Assembly: GCF_018294505.1 (NCBI RefSeq)
Contig: NC_057807.1
Coordinates: 266,630,192 to 266,694,191 of the forward strand
Length of the DNA: 64,000 nt
From: Triticum aestivum
Taxonomy: Eukaryota > Streptophyta > Magnoliopsida > Poales > Poaceae
Reading direction: 5' to 3'
The notes beneath the pieces were generated by a model that was given only the letters and a program-made list of their open reading frames with translations, had not been told where the DNA came from and made no database searches. Within the stretch, counting starts at the first letter, position 1, and each line of letters begins with the position of its first letter. The translations under genes were made by a program, and so were the position numbers. Of the stretch, positions 23,140-33,707 are shown piece after piece.

Positions 23140-23560
23140 CCTTCAAAATTTCCAACAATTCTTGCAAACAAATGTGAACTATTTTCGTGAAATATATTTA
23201 AAAATGGTGAATAAATATCAAAAAGTTAAAACCTGAAAAATTATTGAAAACGTGAACAAAATTTTGAAATTCAAAACGTTTATTGATTTTTATATACGTT
23301 ATATTTTGTAAAATATATATTGAACATTTTTTATATATGCTGAGCAATTTCTAAATACAAATTGAACATTTTTGTAATATACGCTGAACAATACTTAAAT
23401 ACATGTTGAACAATTTCTAAAATATTTATTGAACATTTTTTTACTATGTGCTGAAATTTTTTTAAATACACATTTAACATTTTGTGATATGCTTTGAACG
23501 ATATTTAAATTTACATTGAACAGTTTTGTATAAAAATGTTTTTTGGAATTCATATGTTTG
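23140..23560. repeat. Right arm: array of GAACATTTT words
   Basis: Copies of TTGAACATTTTT or close variants lie near 23321, 23361, 23404, 23428, 23472, 23494 and 23516, interleaved with TAAATACA and ATATGC text. They are the reverse complement of the left-arm word, consistent with a large degenerate inverted repeat. Confidence 0.7.
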
Positions 23561-23752
23561 TTCTAATGATAGAACACAAATTTGAAAAGAGAACAAAGTA
23601 AAAAAGAAAATAAAGGAAATAAAAAGGGAACCAGAAAACAAAAAGAAACAGGAATAGAAAAAACAGCGATGCGCACCTGGGCCGACCCAACTCGGAGCGC
23701 CTTCAGCGAAGCCCCGACGTTTGGACGCTCACGAGCGTCAAATAGGATCCCC

Positions 23753-24247
23753 TGTCCACTGCATCGTCCTGTTTCTTTCTCCTGCCTGTAGCCACCGGTC
23801 CCCCATCGCTTGATGCGGCATGAATCTTCCATCTTCGCATCTCATTTTCATCTGGTGATCTTCTTCGGTGAGTCGCATTCCCACCACTGCCTTTCCACTC
23901 TCCGGATCGTTGGCATATAATGCTAGAAGCCACCGAGACTGGGCCAGGGGAGGGAGTTGCAAAGCCGGTTCCTCCCTCCCATGTCCGTGCTGCGAGGGGA
24001 GGTGGCGTTGTTGTAAGGAGGACAACGAAGGGCGCAACTCGGAGCTGTAGGCCAGGGATGTTGCAACCAGTAGGGCGCAGAGTTGGGAGCAGCCGACTGA
24101 GATCCCGGGACCAGAAATGGCATATGCTACAGCCGGGAATGAGGTTGCTGGGACCGACGATGGAGGTTGCTGGAACCGACGAAATAAAAAGTTAGAACCA
24201 GCCATGGCCATTGTTGTGACGGGTGAGGGTGGGTGCGCAGTCGCCGT
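23753..24247. other. Unassigned sequence
   Basis: About 500 bp without a supported gene. The 157-codon minus-strand ORF (23738-24211) shows no recognisable domain and overlaps the end of the repeat-armed element. A GGTTGCTGG(G/A)ACCGACGA phrase is repeated near 24144-24181. The origin is unknown. Confidence 0.4.
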
Positions 24248-24990
24248 TGATACGTCTCAGACATATTTATAATTTTTGATTGTTGCATGCTATTATATTA
24301 TTAGTATGATATACTTTTATAGTAATTTGTATTATTTTTATGGACTAATCTATTAATTTAGTGCCCAATATAAGTTCATGTTTTCTGTTTGTTTTTGGTT
24401 TCACATGAAATCAATATCTATGGAGGTCAAAATACGTTGTTGATTTAACACGGTTTTTTTGGGCAACAAGAAATGTTGTAAGTTTTAGGAGAGATCGAGA
24501 CAAGCCACGAGGAGCCCAGGGGTGGCCGCCCCCTCGTCCGTGTGGGGCCCACAAGCACCGCCTTGACCTGATTCCTCTGTCATAATTCCCTATAAATATT
24601 GAAACCATCTATTGTGCCCCTAAAAGAATTTTTATCGCCACCGCAAGCCTCTATTCCGAAGAGATACCATCTAGAGCCCTGTTCCGGAGCTCTATCGGAG
24701 GAGGAAGCCATTGTCGGAGCCATCTTGATGAACCTTGCTGCCTCCATGACCATGTGTAAGTAGTTTCCTTTAGGACCCATGGGTCCATAGTAGTAGTTAG
24801 ATGGTTCTCTCTTTATCTTTTGGATCTTCAATGTCATGTTCTCGTCCTTGATCGAGATCAACTCGATGTAATCAATGGTGTGTTTGTTAGAAAATGATGA
24901 ATTCTCACTTTATGATCAGATTGTTCACTTAATTCAATTGAATCTATTTGGACTTTCTTGCCACATAATTAAATATTTTGTAATGCTCTA
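24248..24990 (+). repeat. Athila-like gypsy LTR fragment, left part
   Basis: It starts TGATACGTCTCAGACATATT and is homologous to the start of the Fatima-like LTR at 51511 (both have ATAATTTTTGATTGTT.CATGCTATTATATTA). It is split at 24990 by the Sirevirus insertion. The right part resumes at 50843. Confidence 0.75.
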
Positions 24991-26524
24991 TGTAAGTGCA
25001 TCTAGTGCCCCTTAGTGATTTTGGTGTATTGAAGACTTATAGGTTAAGTGACTGATGCGTTTGTGAGTGTACACAGGTCTATAAGTCTATGAGGAGTTTG
25101 ATATTTACAGAGAAAGTCGACCCCTAAAAATGAAGTTCTTCGACTAAAGACTTTGATATTCTGAAGACTTTCTGAAGACTTTGAAAGTGAAGAAATTGGT
25201 GTGACCTTGAAGACTTGGTATTCATTCGAGGAATATGAGGCGTGAAGACTTTTGTTTTCGTAGTTTCATTTTCTCTTTCTTGAGTCATAGGAAACACCGT
25301 ACTGTTAAAGGGGGTCGAGGAAATAGTAAGGAAAAATTTCCATGTGATGCTCAACTCAAAATCCTACACCTACCAATCCCTTCGAGTGAAGCCATTGGAA
25401 ATCTCATACAGTTCAGTCAATTTCTTCAGTGACAGAGACGCAGTTCTTCTGGTCACTGAGGACTTTGCTCTGACTGAGGAGTTAGGAATTCGCCAGTGCG
25501 AATTGCCTACACAGTGAGGAACATGATAGCCCTGAGGAATTTGAGAGTCAAATTTCCGACCGTTGCTGTGCTGCGCGCCGGCTGTCCAAAATATCTTATC
25601 CACCTAACGGTCATATCATTGAAGGGCATTTATGTCTTATCATGTCGGGCTGCTCCCTAGGCTATAAATAGCCGCCCCCTACAACCACTAGTTGGTTGGC
25701 TGCTCCGAGAGAACTTGACACTTGTCATCTGAGAGCAACCCATCCTCCGAGGACTTTGAGCGAAAATCATCAAGTGAGGAAAATCCCAAAACCAAACCCC
25801 CACAAACCCAAAGTGATTGAGCATCACTGAAGAAATTGATCCTGCGTGGATCCGACGCTTGTTACCTTTGAAGACTGTGCTTCTTCCAGACGGTTAGGCG
25901 TCAAGGTCTAGAGCATCCAAGAGGAATTGTGGATCGCCGAGTGACCAAGTCTGTGAAGGTTTGGAAGTCACCTGAAGACTTACCACGAGTGATTGGACGA
26001 GGCCTGCGTGGTCTTAGTTCAAGGAGAATACGGTGAGGACTGGGTGTCCTGAGTTGCGGCTCAGAGACTGGGTGTCCGGGACTGCGTGTCCTCGAGTTTA
26101 AATACTCAGCCGCTCCAACCAGACGTACAACTGAGACAGCAGTTGGAACTGGTTTACCAAATCATTGTCTTCACCAACTAACTGGTTCTATTTCCTCAAC
26201 TCTTTCATTTCCTCATTACTGTGTTGTATGTTGTTCATATCTGTGCTTGAAGACTTTGACTGAAGACTTTCACAAATTCCTCAGTTCAATTTCTTCAGTC
26301 TGTTTGTCTTCATCTTGTTATCCTGTGTTTACGCTTTCTGTACTCTGTGCTAGTCTTCATTTCATCATGATGACTATGTTTGTATCCTGTTATGTTTACT
26401 TCTGAGTACTTATTCCGCTGCAAGTAGTTCTTCGCTAAGGAATTTCCTCACCAGCAAATTCCTCAGTGAAGAATTCATAAAAATCGCCTATTCACCCCCC
26501 TCTAGTCGATATAACGCACTTTCA
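24991..26524 (+). repeat. 5' LTR of Maximus-like element
   Basis: The LTR is 1534 bp with TG...CA ends. It is notable for many GAAGACTT, TTTCTTCAG and TTCCTCA words. The same 1534-bp sequence recurs at 49309-50842 with seven substitutions. Confidence 0.95.
25663..25670 (+). promoter_or_regulatory. TATA box of Maximus-like 5' LTR
   Basis: TATAAATA lies within GGCTATAAATAGCCGCCCCC about 670 bp into the LTR, followed by the leader. The 3' LTR has the same box at 49981-49988. Confidence 0.8.
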
Positions 26525-26525
26525 A

Positions 26526-26542
26526 TTGGTATCAGAGCAAGG
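26526..26542 (+). other. Primer binding site of Maximus-like element
   Basis: TTGGTATCAGAGCAAGG follows the LTR end by one base and is complementary to initiator methionine tRNA. Confidence 0.9.
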
Positions 26543-26591
26543 TACTCCCTTGTTCTGTGTGATTTTGGTTTAACCGCCTGGAGTTTTAGTT

Positions 26592-29210
26592 ATGTCGACC
26601 GCAGGTATGATCAAGGTCTCGGCTGGGTGTCCTACCTTTGATGGAACGGACTACCCCTACTGGAAGAACAAGATGCGAATGCATCTTGAGGCAATTGATA
26701 ACGATCTCTGGTATGTTGTGGAAAATGGTGTCCCCTCTGTCACTCCCTCACTGAACGCTACCGATGTGAAGAGATTCAAACAACTCGATTCTCAAGCGAA
26801 GAATATCATATGTGGTCATCTGAGCAAAGGACAGTATGGAAGAGTGAGTGCTTTGGAAACTGCTAAGCTTATCTGGGATAGGCTGTCCAAAGTAAATGAA
26901 GGAGTTTCAACTCAGCGTGACTCTCGAGTCGATGTTCTTCGGAATCTCTTCAACCGCTTCAAAAGACTCGACAATGAGAATGTCCAACAAACCTTTGATC
27001 GCCTCACTGACATCTCAAATGAGCTTCAAGCCCTCGGTGCCACTGACATCACTGATCATGAAGTTGTGAAGAAACTGTTGAGATCGCTTGATTCCTCATT
27101 TGATACTCTGGGACTGATGATACAAGAACGTGCTGACTACAAGTCGCTTGATCCTGCTGATATCCTCGAAAGGCTAAACACTCACGAGTTCCAGCTTGCT
27201 GAAAAGAGAGATCTCTATGGTTCAAACTATGGCAAACCACGTGCCCTGAAGGCCAAGGCTGTGTCTGACTCTGAATATGAGGATTCTGGTAGTAGCCTTG
27301 GTGATCCTGAAGAACTGAGCCAGGATCTAGCACTGCTTGTGAAGAAATTCCAGAAGTTCACAAGACGTGGTCGCTTTGGAAAATCCTCAAGAGGCAATGA
27401 TTCCTCATCCAGTGACTATAAGAGAAGGCTTTGCCACAAATGCAAGAAGCCTGGTCACTATATTCAAGATTGTCCTCAGTGGGAAAAGGAAATGAAGAAG
27501 AAGAAATACAAGGATTACAGTTCTGATGATGCGAAGAAGAAGAAGAAATCGTCAAAATCTTCGTCATCAAAATCCTCGAAGTCTTCATCTCACAAGAAGA
27601 GCAGCTCCAAGAAGGCTCGGGCATTCATTGGCAAGGAGATGGACTCTGAAGCTGAATCTGAGGAAAATGATGAAGAGGAGGCGTCTGAAGAATCTGAGTC
27701 TGGTGTGGCGAGTCTGGCCGTTGCTACTGCCTTCGTCAGCAAGTCCATCTTCAACACTGAAGAAACTGACTCCACCGACAAGCCTGATGAAGATAATGAT
27801 GGCTACGCTCCCACCTATTGCTTCATGGCGAAAGGTGCTAAGGTACTCAAATACAACTCCTCTGAATCTAGTGAAAATGAATCTGATGAGGATCTCAAGC
27901 CCAGCTACTCTAAACTTGCTAAGATTGCTGTGAAACAACAACGGGCTCTTGAAAAGGTTCAAAACATGCTAGATAAAAGTGACGATATGTTGGGTGAAGA
28001 AATGGATCGCACTAAAGCCTTGACTGAAAATCTTCAGAGACTTCATTCTAGGTTTGATAACCTTCAAGGTCATCATAACTCTCTCTTGTCTGATCATGAG
28101 AAACTTTCTTATGAATTTCTTCAAGAAAAGCAAGATAACGAGAAGCTTTCTCTTGAATCTCTTCAAAGAAAGGAAGATCTTGAAAAGCTAAGAGTGTGTT
28201 ATGAAGATCTTCAGAAGGAGCGCGATTCATTACTAGCTCAACAAATCAGCGCTTCTCAGGAAGAATTTGTTCCCCCATGCTTAAAGTGCATTGAACGTGA
28301 ATCTGCTAATTCTTCACCTGAATGTTCAAATGCTTCAACTATTACAAATTCTTCATCTGCCTCTGCTATCACTAATTCCTCATCTGAGGACATTGCTAGT
28401 ATCACTGACAATGCAGGGCTGAAGGAACTGTACATGACAGGCATGTACAAAAGCCTCAAAGGGCATCAGACACTTTGTGATGTGCTCAAAAAGCAGATCC
28501 TCAACAGAAACCCTAGGAAAGAGGGTATTGCCTTTGAGAGGAAACTCAATGCTGATGGAACATATTGGAAGCCTGAGCAGTACCCCAAAACCTCATGGGT
28601 TGCTGCAAAGGGACCTCCAGTTGATCCATCTAACTTATCTAGCTTTACATGTGAATCTCCTCATTCTTCTGATGAGTCATTTGACTCCAACTATAAACTG
28701 TTCAAAAATCAGAATGGTGAAGTATTTGCTAGATATGTTGGCACTAACTGCAGGAACGGTTCCCCTATGAAGAAAATATGGGTTCCCAAAAGTTGTGTTG
28801 AAAGTCTTCAGGTGAATGTCCTCATGACACCACCTGTGAAGAACAGGAACCCCAGATCAAATTCTTCATATGGACCAAATTCTTCATATGGATCCAAGTC
28901 CTCTTATGGACCAAACTCTTCACATGGATCAAATTCCTCAACTGGATCAAAGTCCTCATATGATTATCATCGTGCTAACAACTCTGTCTCGCAGGGTAGA
29001 GCTAAGGGCTATGAATATGTGCATTATTCTTCAAACCATTATGTTCATAAGTCCTCGAAGAATTACTCTGCTTATTCATATGCTTACCCTAACCCCTCTT
29101 ATGTGAAACGAAATGGTTTGGCATCTTTGCCACCTTTCTCATATGGTGCTCGCAGAATGATGAACTCTTTGCCACCCCTCCAGATGTGGGTGGTGAAGAA
29201 AAAGAACTAA
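26592..29210 (+). CDS. gag: gag of Maximus-like Sirevirus, intact
   Basis: This open frame of 872 codons is longer than most Copia gags, as is usual for Sireviruses. Residues about 10-210 are the UBN2-type capsid domain (CPTFDGTDYPYWKNKM near the start). A CCHC zinc knuckle, CHKCKKPGHYIQDC, lies at 281-294, followed by Lys/Ser-rich and acidic tracts. A heptad-rich coiled-coil stretch covers about 455-555. Residues about 758-790 contain tandem SSYGPN-like hexapeptides. It should assemble the cytoplasmic particle that packages element RNA. The start is the first ATG after the primer binding site. No lesion is seen. Pol is in another frame after a gap of about 215 nt. Confidence 0.9.
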   Translation: MSTAGMIKVSAGCPTFDGTDYPYWKNKMRMHLEAIDNDLWYVVENGVPSVTPSLNATDVKRFKQLDSQAKNIICGHLSKGQYGRVSALETAKLIWDRLSKVNEGVSTQRDSRVDVLRNLFNRFKRLDNENVQQTFDRLTDISNELQALGATDITDHEVVKKLLRSLDSSFDTLGLMIQERADYKSLDPADILERLNTHEFQLAEKRDLYGSNYGKPRALKAKAVSDSEYEDSGSSLGDPEELSQDLALLVKKFQKFTRRGRFGKSSRGNDSSSSDYKRRLCHKCKKPGHYIQDCPQWEKEMKKKKYKDYSSDDAKKKKKSSKSSSSKSSKSSSHKKSSSKKARAFIGKEMDSEAESEENDEEEASEESESGVASLAVATAFVSKSIFNTEETDSTDKPDEDNDGYAPTYCFMAKGAKVLKYNSSESSENESDEDLKPSYSKLAKIAVKQQRALEKVQNMLDKSDDMLGEEMDRTKALTENLQRLHSRFDNLQGHHNSLLSDHEKLSYEFLQEKQDNEKLSLESLQRKEDLEKLRVCYEDLQKERDSLLAQQISASQEEFVPPCLKCIERESANSSPECSNASTITNSSSASAITNSSSEDIASITDNAGLKELYMTGMYKSLKGHQTLCDVLKKQILNRNPRKEGIAFERKLNADGTYWKPEQYPKTSWVAAKGPPVDPSNLSSFTCESPHSSDESFDSNYKLFKNQNGEVFARYVGTNCRNGSPMKKIWVPKSCVESLQVNVLMTPPVKNRNPRSNSSYGPNSSYGSKSSYGPNSSHGSNSSTGSKSSYDYHRANNSVSQGRAKGYEYVHYSSNHYVHKSSKNYSAYSYAYPNPSYVKRNGLASLPPFSYGARRMMNSLPPLQMWVVKKKN

Positions 29211-29425
29211 TCTGTTCTGCAGGGTCAGGTCTCCAGACGTGCTCTAACGTCTGAAGAATTTGCTGGGGACCTGACGAAACTGCCTGAAAGGACGCAGGCA
29301 AATCATGATGAAATGAACTTTCATTTCACCCGTCCTCATACTGCTATATATGTTTACTGCTTGATGAAATTCATCTGATGAACTTGATATCATATTCTTC
29401 ACTAATGAAGCATATGAGATTGTAA
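29211..29425 (+). other. gag-pol junction spacer of Maximus-like element
   Basis: This spacer between the gag stop (TAA 29208-29210) and the opening of the pol frame at 29426 has no coding signal. CTGCAG occurs just after the gag stop and again at 29441-29446 directly before the protease coding region, so an acceptor-like site is present. How pol is translated is not evident. Confidence 0.6.
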
Positions 29426-29983
29426 GCTACACTAATTCATCTGCAGGATGATCAACCCAAAACCACTGAATGGGTCCTCGATAGTGGATGTACAAATCAC
29501 ATGACTGGTGACAAGAATCTATTGATGGATGCTCCCTTATCACCGTCACCTCTGAAGCATATCATCTTTGCTGACAAAGGCAAAAGTCAGGTATTGGGTC
29601 TTGGTAAGGTTGCTATCTCTAAGGATAAGCACATGGACAAAGTCATGCTTGTTGAGTCCTTGGGATACAATATCATGTCAGTCTCAATGCTTTGTGATCT
29701 TGATATGGTTGTTGTCTTCGGCAAATATCGCTATGTTGTGATTATGGAAGCTGACAATTCCAAAGTCTTCGAAGGCTTTAGAAGAGGAGATCTGTATATT
29801 GTTGATTTCTCTACAGGACCACAACCAGCCGTATGTCTACTTGCAAAAGCTTTAGAAGGCTGGCTATGGCATCGACGACTTGGTCACGCAGGCATGAAGA
29901 ATTTGAACACGCTTGCGAAGAAGAAGCATGTCATTGGCATTGAGAATGTCAAATTCCTCAAGGATCACTTATGCGGTGCCTGT
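29426..29983 (+). pseudogene. pol: pol of Maximus-like element, 5' part (protease, start of integrase)
   Basis: The frame opens at 29426 with no ATG before 29501. It carries the aspartic protease motif LDSGCTNHMTG (about 29477-29508), then the integrase HHCC zinc region with LWHRRLGHAG (about 29860) and CGAC (29972-29983). Coding is cut right after the last HHCC cysteine by the LARD insertion; the inserted DNA adds only a few chance codons. The rest of the gene continues at 41028. Confidence 0.88.
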
Positions 29984-32900
29984 TGTCACGCCCAAGATGC
30001 GACCCTATCCTAAAGGAACTCGAAGGTCCCACCAAGGATAGAAGCGCATCTTGAAGACGCTTTTGCAAGGTGGATATCATTACATCAACATTACATAATA
30101 GTGGGGATACATCTGATACATACAATGTCACATGAATACAACAATACAACATACAAGAACAACATCCGGCTACGGATGAATCATAAATAGAAACTTAAAC
30201 AATATCCAACCTGCTAGCCCAGGCTGCCGACCTAGAACCTATCCCCTGATCGAAGAAGCAGAAGAAGAAACTCCAAAAAAAGCAACATCGCTCTCGCGTC
30301 ATGATCATCGCATAACCTGTACCTGCAACTGTTGTTGTAGTAATCTGTGAGCCACGAGGACTCAGCAATCCCATTACCATGGGTATCAAGACTAGCAAAG
30401 CTTAAAGGAAAGGAAGGGGTAAAGTGGTGAGGCTGCAGCAGCGACTAAGCATGTATGGTGGCTACATACGCAAATAAGAGCGAGAAGAGAGCAAGAGGAA
30501 CGGTCGTCAACTAGTAATGACCAAGAAGTGATCCTGAACTCCTACTTACGTCAAACATAACACAGAAACCGTGTTCACTTCCCGGACTCCGCCGAGAAGA
30601 GACCATCACGGCTACACACGCGGTTGATGCATTTTAATTCGGATCTGGTGTCAAGTTATCTACAACCGGACATTAACAAATTCCCATCTGCCTATAACCG
30701 CAGGCACGGCTTTCGAAAGATTATACCCTGCAGGGGTGTCCCAACTTAGCCCATGACAAGCTCTCGCGATCAACGAAGGAATAGACCTTCTCCCAGGAAG
30801 ACCCGATCAGACTCGGAATCCCGGTTTACAAGACATTTCGACAATGGTAAAACAAGACCAGCAAAGCCGCCCGATGCGCCGACAATCCCGATAGGGGCTG
30901 CACATATCTCGTTCTCAGGGCAACACCGGATGAACACTACGTACAACTAAAACCAACCCTCGAGTTTCCCCGAGGCGGCGCTGCAAGTGGCTCTGGTTCG
31001 GACCAACACTTAGACAAGCACTGGCCCGGGGGGGGGGGGCTATAATAAAGATGACCCTCGAGAGAGCGACTCCCAAGGGAAAAGTAGGTGGTGGTGAGGC
31101 AAATGGTAAAAGTCAATGTTGGGCCTTGCTGGAGGAGTTTTATTCAAAGCGAACTGTCAAGGGGGTCCCATAAATCACCCGCCCGCGTAAGGAACGCAAA
31201 ATCCAGGAACATAACACCGGTATGACGGAAACTAGGGCGGCAAGAGTGGAACAAAACACCATGCATAAGGCCGAGCCTTCCACCCTTTACCAAGTATATA
31301 GATGCATTAATAATATAAGAGATATTGTGATATCCCAACCAAAATCCCGTCCACCATGAAGAAATCTTCAACTTCACCTGCAACTAGCCACGCTATAAGA
31401 GGGGCTGAGCAACGCGGTAACATAGCCAAACAACGATTTGCATAGGAAAGGTGTCAAAGGTTAGAGGTTCATGGCAATATGGGATGGCTCGACAAACAGG
31501 TGATAGGTAGCGTAGCAAAGCGATAGAACGAAGCAACTAGCATAGCAATGATAGTAGTGAGATCCAGGGTATCGGTCATCTTGCCTGAAATCCCGCAAGG
31601 AAGAAGAACGAGTCCATGAAGAAGACGAATGGGAGCAGTCGAACGGATCCTCACAATCGCAACATTACCAGAACTAAGAAGCAACACCGGAAAGAAACAA
31701 ACAACATGGTAAACACACAAGCATAATCATGGCAAGATGCACAATCAAGTATGATGCATGTCCGGTTTAAAGAGGCATGGCGTGGCAAACCGCAACACAC
31801 AATACTACAAATTAAGTGGAGCTCAATACGCAATGAGTTGCATATTGATGAAACACCACGACATGTTATTTAGTTTGATCTCGTTTATGTACTCAACAAT
31901 ATTAAATGTTGGTTAACATGGCAAGAGGGTGAAGCAAAGTAAAACTACCTGTCTAGTCAAGTTTAAATGAGGCCGGAAGCAACAAACAACAATTTTAGAA
32001 ACTCCCCATATGCATATTATAGATTTGGTACTGTTCTGCACTAAACATTATTTTAGAGTTGTTAAACATGCAAGATGAGTGCACCATGTTAAACTAGGCA
32101 AAATCCTACCCCATTTACATATATAATTTATTAAAATCGGAGTTACGGTTATTTAGTTATGAATTAAATCATTTTAACATGGCATAGGAGCAAATTTAAT
32201 CAAACAGCATTTCAAACATTTCAAACATAGATGAAAGTTGGATATTATTAATCTACACAAAATTCTGAGCAAGTTTCATATATAAATCATTTTAATCCGA
32301 TGCACGGTTAGTGAGTTATTAAATGCATGAACTAGGGGGACTAAACTGCAAAACTGCCGTCTCAGGAAAATTGGACAAATTCCCAGGACGAAAAAAAAAC
32401 GAGGCGGGCCGAAACAGGAACTGGAGCACTGGGCAGCCCAACCAGAGGAATGAAAAAAAAACAAGGTGGGGCGGGTGGCGGCTCACCCAGTGGGCTTCGC
32501 CCCGGCTGGAGGAGGAGGCAGGCCAAGGCGAGGCCTGCTGGAGCTGGGCCTTGGGGCGCTCGCGCTGGACCACGGGGAGCTGGGCCGGCGATGCTGGCCG
32601 CGGATCTGGGCCGAAGGCGGGGGCGGCACGCTGGGCCTGGGAGGCCACGGCGGGGCCCAAGAGCGGGGACGCGGTCAACGCAGACGGATCGGGGCTCCTC
32701 CCGATCCTCTCCGGCGGCGGCGCGCTTGGAACTCCGGCGACGTGGACGGCAGGAACCGAGGCGGCGGCGCCGGATCTTGGGGCGGGCGGCACCGGGGCTC
32801 CTCCCTGGGGTCGGATGGAGGACGGCGGCGGGAAGCGAAGGGTGACGGGGGCGGCATCCGGCGAGCTCAACGGTGGCCGGGGCCGGGCAGGGCACGAGGC

Positions 32901-33707
32901 GGCGAGCGGCGTCGGCGGGCGGCCGGCGTCGAGACGGCGTGCGGCGGTGCAAGGGAGGACCGGGCGGCGCGGATCTGGTCTCCCCGTGGCTCGGGCGGTG
33001 GCGTTGAATGGGCCGCGGGGGCCGGCCGTGGGCTCTCCGGGCCCGGCGGCGCGGCGAAGTGGACCTGAGGGCGCGGGCGAATGAGGGGGCGCCACGTGGC
33101 GCTGGCGGCGGAGGTCGGACACGTCCGCTGCCCGGATTTTGTCCGGCGGCGGCGGATGGAGTTTTAGGGTTTCGAGAGGGGGAGAGAGATCCGAATTTCG
33201 GGGTGGGGTATTTATAGAGGTAGAGGGAGCTAGGAAGCTCCAAATGAGGTGCGGTTTTCAGCCACGCGATCGTGATCGAACGACCGAGATGATGGAGCAG
33301 AGTTAGGTGGGTTTTGGGCCAAAATGAAAGGGTGTTGGGCTGCAACACACACGAGGCCTTTTCGGTCCCTCGGTTAACCGTTGGAGTATCAAACGAAGTC
33401 CAAATAATATGAAACTTGACAGGCGGTCTACCGGTAGTAAACCAAGGCCGCTTGGCAAGTCTCGGTCCAATCCGGAAATGTTTAATCCCCACACAAGAAA
33501 GAAAGGTAGAAATGACCACCGGAGGAGAACGGAACGCCGGATTGCAAAACGGACAACGGGGAAAAAGCTCAGATGCACGAGACGAACACGTATGCAAATG
33601 AAATGCGCATGATGACATGATATGCAATGCATGACACGCAAGCAATGACAACGCAACAACAGCGAATAACTGAACGACACCTGGCACATCGGTCTCGGGG
33701 CGTTACA
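29984..33707 (-). repeat. 3' LTR (left) of LARD-like element
   Basis: The plus-strand boundaries are TGTCACGCCCAAG (29984) and GGGGCGTTACA (33707). The region 32480-33100 is extremely G/C-rich. Long frames here (for example 32362-33687 minus) are composition-driven and run through promoter sequence. A TATA box in minus orientation lies at 33209-33217. Confidence 0.93.

Larger units (their letters stand above)
20796..23752. mobile_element. Non-coding Mutator/foldback-like element with repeat arms
   Basis: The left end reads GGGAATATCCTATTTGCCGC (20796). The complement of the right end, GGGGATCCTATTTGACGCTC (23733-23752), is a clear but imperfect inverted copy. Inside each end come a GGGCCGGCCC-like or GGGCCGACCC-like stretch and a long polypyrimidine tract on the left (20925-21125) mirrored by a polypurine tract on the right (23580-23660). 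Next come arms full of TGTTC words (left) and GAACA words (right), and a central tandem duplication. There is no transposase ORF. A 9-bp Mutator-type target duplication was not found, so the class is uncertain. Confidence 0.55.

Noticed and set aside
20785..23762. 9-bp target-site duplication for the repeat-armed element
   Set aside because: The flanks next to 20796 and 23752 do not match over 8-11 bp, so I do not claim one.
23738..24211. 157-codon minus-strand ORF near the right end of the repeat-armed element
   Set aside because: No domain, overlaps the element terminus, and the plus strand carries several equally long chance frames.
32319..33122. Large Arg/Pro/Ala ORFs in the LARD LTRs on both strands
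   Set aside because: Open frames on both strands of the same G/C-rich DNA, upstream of the LTR promoter; chance openness is the simpler reading.
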